Source: Vreelandella glaciei
GTDB lineage: Bacteria; Pseudomonadota; Gammaproteobacteria; Pseudomonadales; Halomonadaceae
Direction of reading: 5' to 3'
Assembly (NCBI RefSeq): GCF_013415125.1
Contig: NZ_JACCDE010000005.1
Span: forward strand, 1-64,000
Length of the DNA: 64,000 nt
Shown here: piece by piece, positions 63,190-64,000 of the stretch
Numbering within the stretch: position 1 is the first letter of the stretch
Layout: every line of letters begins with the position of its first letter
The notes under the pieces: generated by a model
What the model was told of the DNA's origin: nothing
Seen by the model: the letters and a program-made list of their open reading frames with translations, nothing else
Databases searched by the model: none
Translations under genes and position numbers: made by a program

Positions 63190-63930
63190 TTAAGTAGTTC
63201 GAGGGGCGTAGGCAAACACATCCGAAAACACTCGCTCAAGCTTCACGCCTTTCGTGTCGAGCACATCCAAGCAGGCATATACCATGCCTGGTGAACCCGA
63301 GATATATACATCATGGGTGTCCGGCGTTATCTCTGCGTCTTTCAAGACCTGGTCAATACGCCCCTGGTGGTGGTTGATCCGCTCACCCACTGCCATCGGC
63401 TCTTCTAACGCAAGCTCGGTCACTGCATGAAACGAAACGTTGGCATGGGTTTGCGCCCATGAACTCGCCAATTGCTCCAAGTACAGGTCGCGATGTTCAC
63501 GCGCTGCCCACCATAGCGAAATTTCACGCTCAGGCTGCTCGTGGAGTGCTGCTTCAATAATCGCTTTCATCTGCGAGAAACCGGTGCCAGCGGCTACCAG
63601 CATTAGCGGCCGCTCGCTCTGACGATCCAACACGCAATCTCCACCCGGCAAACGCAAGGTGAGCTGGTTGGCCACCTGAAGCAGCTCACGCAGCCGCGCG
63701 GAGTTATCCCGCTCCGGCCAGTGCTGAATATGCAGCTCGATAACACCATCGCTGCGATCGGCACTGGCAATCGAAAACGGTACCCAGGTTGTGTCGTCTA
63801 TCTTCAGTTCTAAATATTGCCCCGGCGCATGCTGCATGGCCTCGGCGCGCCCGGCTAGCGTTACGCCAAACACATCGGGGTTTAAGTTCTCAACCTCGGT
63901 GACTTGGCAAGTCAACGTCCTTGCACTCAT
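63190..63930 (-). CDS. fre: NAD(P)H-flavin reductase (Fre/LuxG-like)
   Basis: This 246-residue ferredoxin-NADP reductase-fold protein resembles E. coli Fre and LuxG. The flavin-binding segment is PGQYLELKIDDTTWVPFSIA, with PFS(I/M)AS at about residues 51-56; the Arg usual just before PFS in Fre is replaced by Val. The nucleotide-binding loop is LVAAGTGFSQMKAI, and the C-terminal YISGSPGMVYACLDVL and FSDVFAYAP are typical. It should reduce free flavins or an iron centre with NAD(P)H. No ubiD or lux genes are visible within the window. The 42-aa membrane peptide gene lies 60 bases downstream. Confidence 0.88.
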   Translation of the reverse strand: MSARTLTCQVTEVENLNPDVFGVTLAGRAEAMQHAPGQYLELKIDDTTWVPFSIASADRSDGVIELHIQHWPERDNSARLRELLQVANQLTLRLPGGDCVLDRQSERPLMLVAAGTGFSQMKAIIEAALHEQPEREISLWWAAREHRDLYLEQLASSWAQTHANVSFHAVTELALEEPMAVGERINHHQGRIDQVLKDAEITPDTHDVYISGSPGMVYACLDVLDTKGVKLERVFSDVFAYAPRTT

Positions 63931-64000
63931 GAAAGCCTCTTTTTACAAATTTGGTCAGCGATACGCATGATCAACGGCTGTCTTCAGTCTATCAAAGGCG

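Noticed and set aside
1-64000. CRISPR arrays, tRNA or rRNA genes, insertion sequences
   Set aside because: No regularly spaced direct repeats, no cloverleaf or T-loop motif in a plausible setting, and no transposase-like frames were found by eye; a dedicated search (tRNAscan-SE, ISfinder) would be needed to exclude small or decayed copies.

Overview
The window reads as chromosomal DNA of a moderately halophilic gammaproteobacterium, most likely a Halomonas-type member of the Halomonadaceae. The basis is the lptG-lptF / pepA / holC / valS core block, acidic secreted proteins (SodC, the peptide-binding protein), and the general similarity of the proteins. The species call is inference; no rRNA or tRNA gene is visible. 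No insertion sequence, integrase, CRISPR array or replication origin was recognised.

Layout. 1-1400: a short GAF-domain fragment, about 480 bp of very AT-rich DNA and an XRE-type regulator. 1642-4038: a methyltransferase, a PepSY membrane protein and a small TIGR03643/DUF2805 protein. 4137-14959 (minus strand): a defence operon in the order hsdM - hsdS - macro domain - rloA - rloB - hsdR - YgjP/SprT-like metalloprotease, behind one clear sigma-70 promoter. It combines a complete type I restriction-modification system with an ATPase/Toprim-like pair and an orphan DarG-like ADP-ribose macro domain. 15274-20472: a Zur-box-preceded COG0523 zinc GTPase, RecQ, DUF1653, TcdA and TruC. 20588-29812: a peptide-utilisation locus (divergent LysR regulator, dpp/opp-type ABC transporter, two M20 peptidases). 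29967-36421: periplasmic SodC, a CstA-family transporter, a phytase-like exported protein with a candidate Pho box, bacterioferritin and its ferredoxin (candidate Fur box), and an RDD protein. 36507-46341: LPS export permeases LptG/LptF, then pepA, ilvE, holC, an MFS transporter and valS.

46574-57835 is a less understood block: an APH-fold kinase-like protein, a YnjBCD/ThiBPQ-like ABC transporter, a TIGR04283 glycosyltransferase, a TIGR04282/DUF2064 transferase and a membrane TVP38-disulfide oxidoreductase fusion. An HTH regulator, a diguanylate cyclase with palindromes in the gap between them, and an FAD oxidoreductase of the kind fused to SelD elsewhere follow. 57845-63930 holds lipoproteins, GloA, a membrane hydrolase, DUF3087, a DAHP synthase and a Fre-type flavin reductase.

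The two most notable signals are the composite defence operon and a small-ORF leader upstream of the DAHP synthase. That leader holds a 43-codon peptide containing Tyr-Trp-Tyr-Trp-Phe followed by an intrinsic terminator, then a second aromatic-rich 52-codon ORF ending two bases before the DAHP synthase start. This is the architecture of transcription attenuation by aromatic amino acids. A 42-aa membrane peptide with a strong ribosome-binding site also lies in this region.
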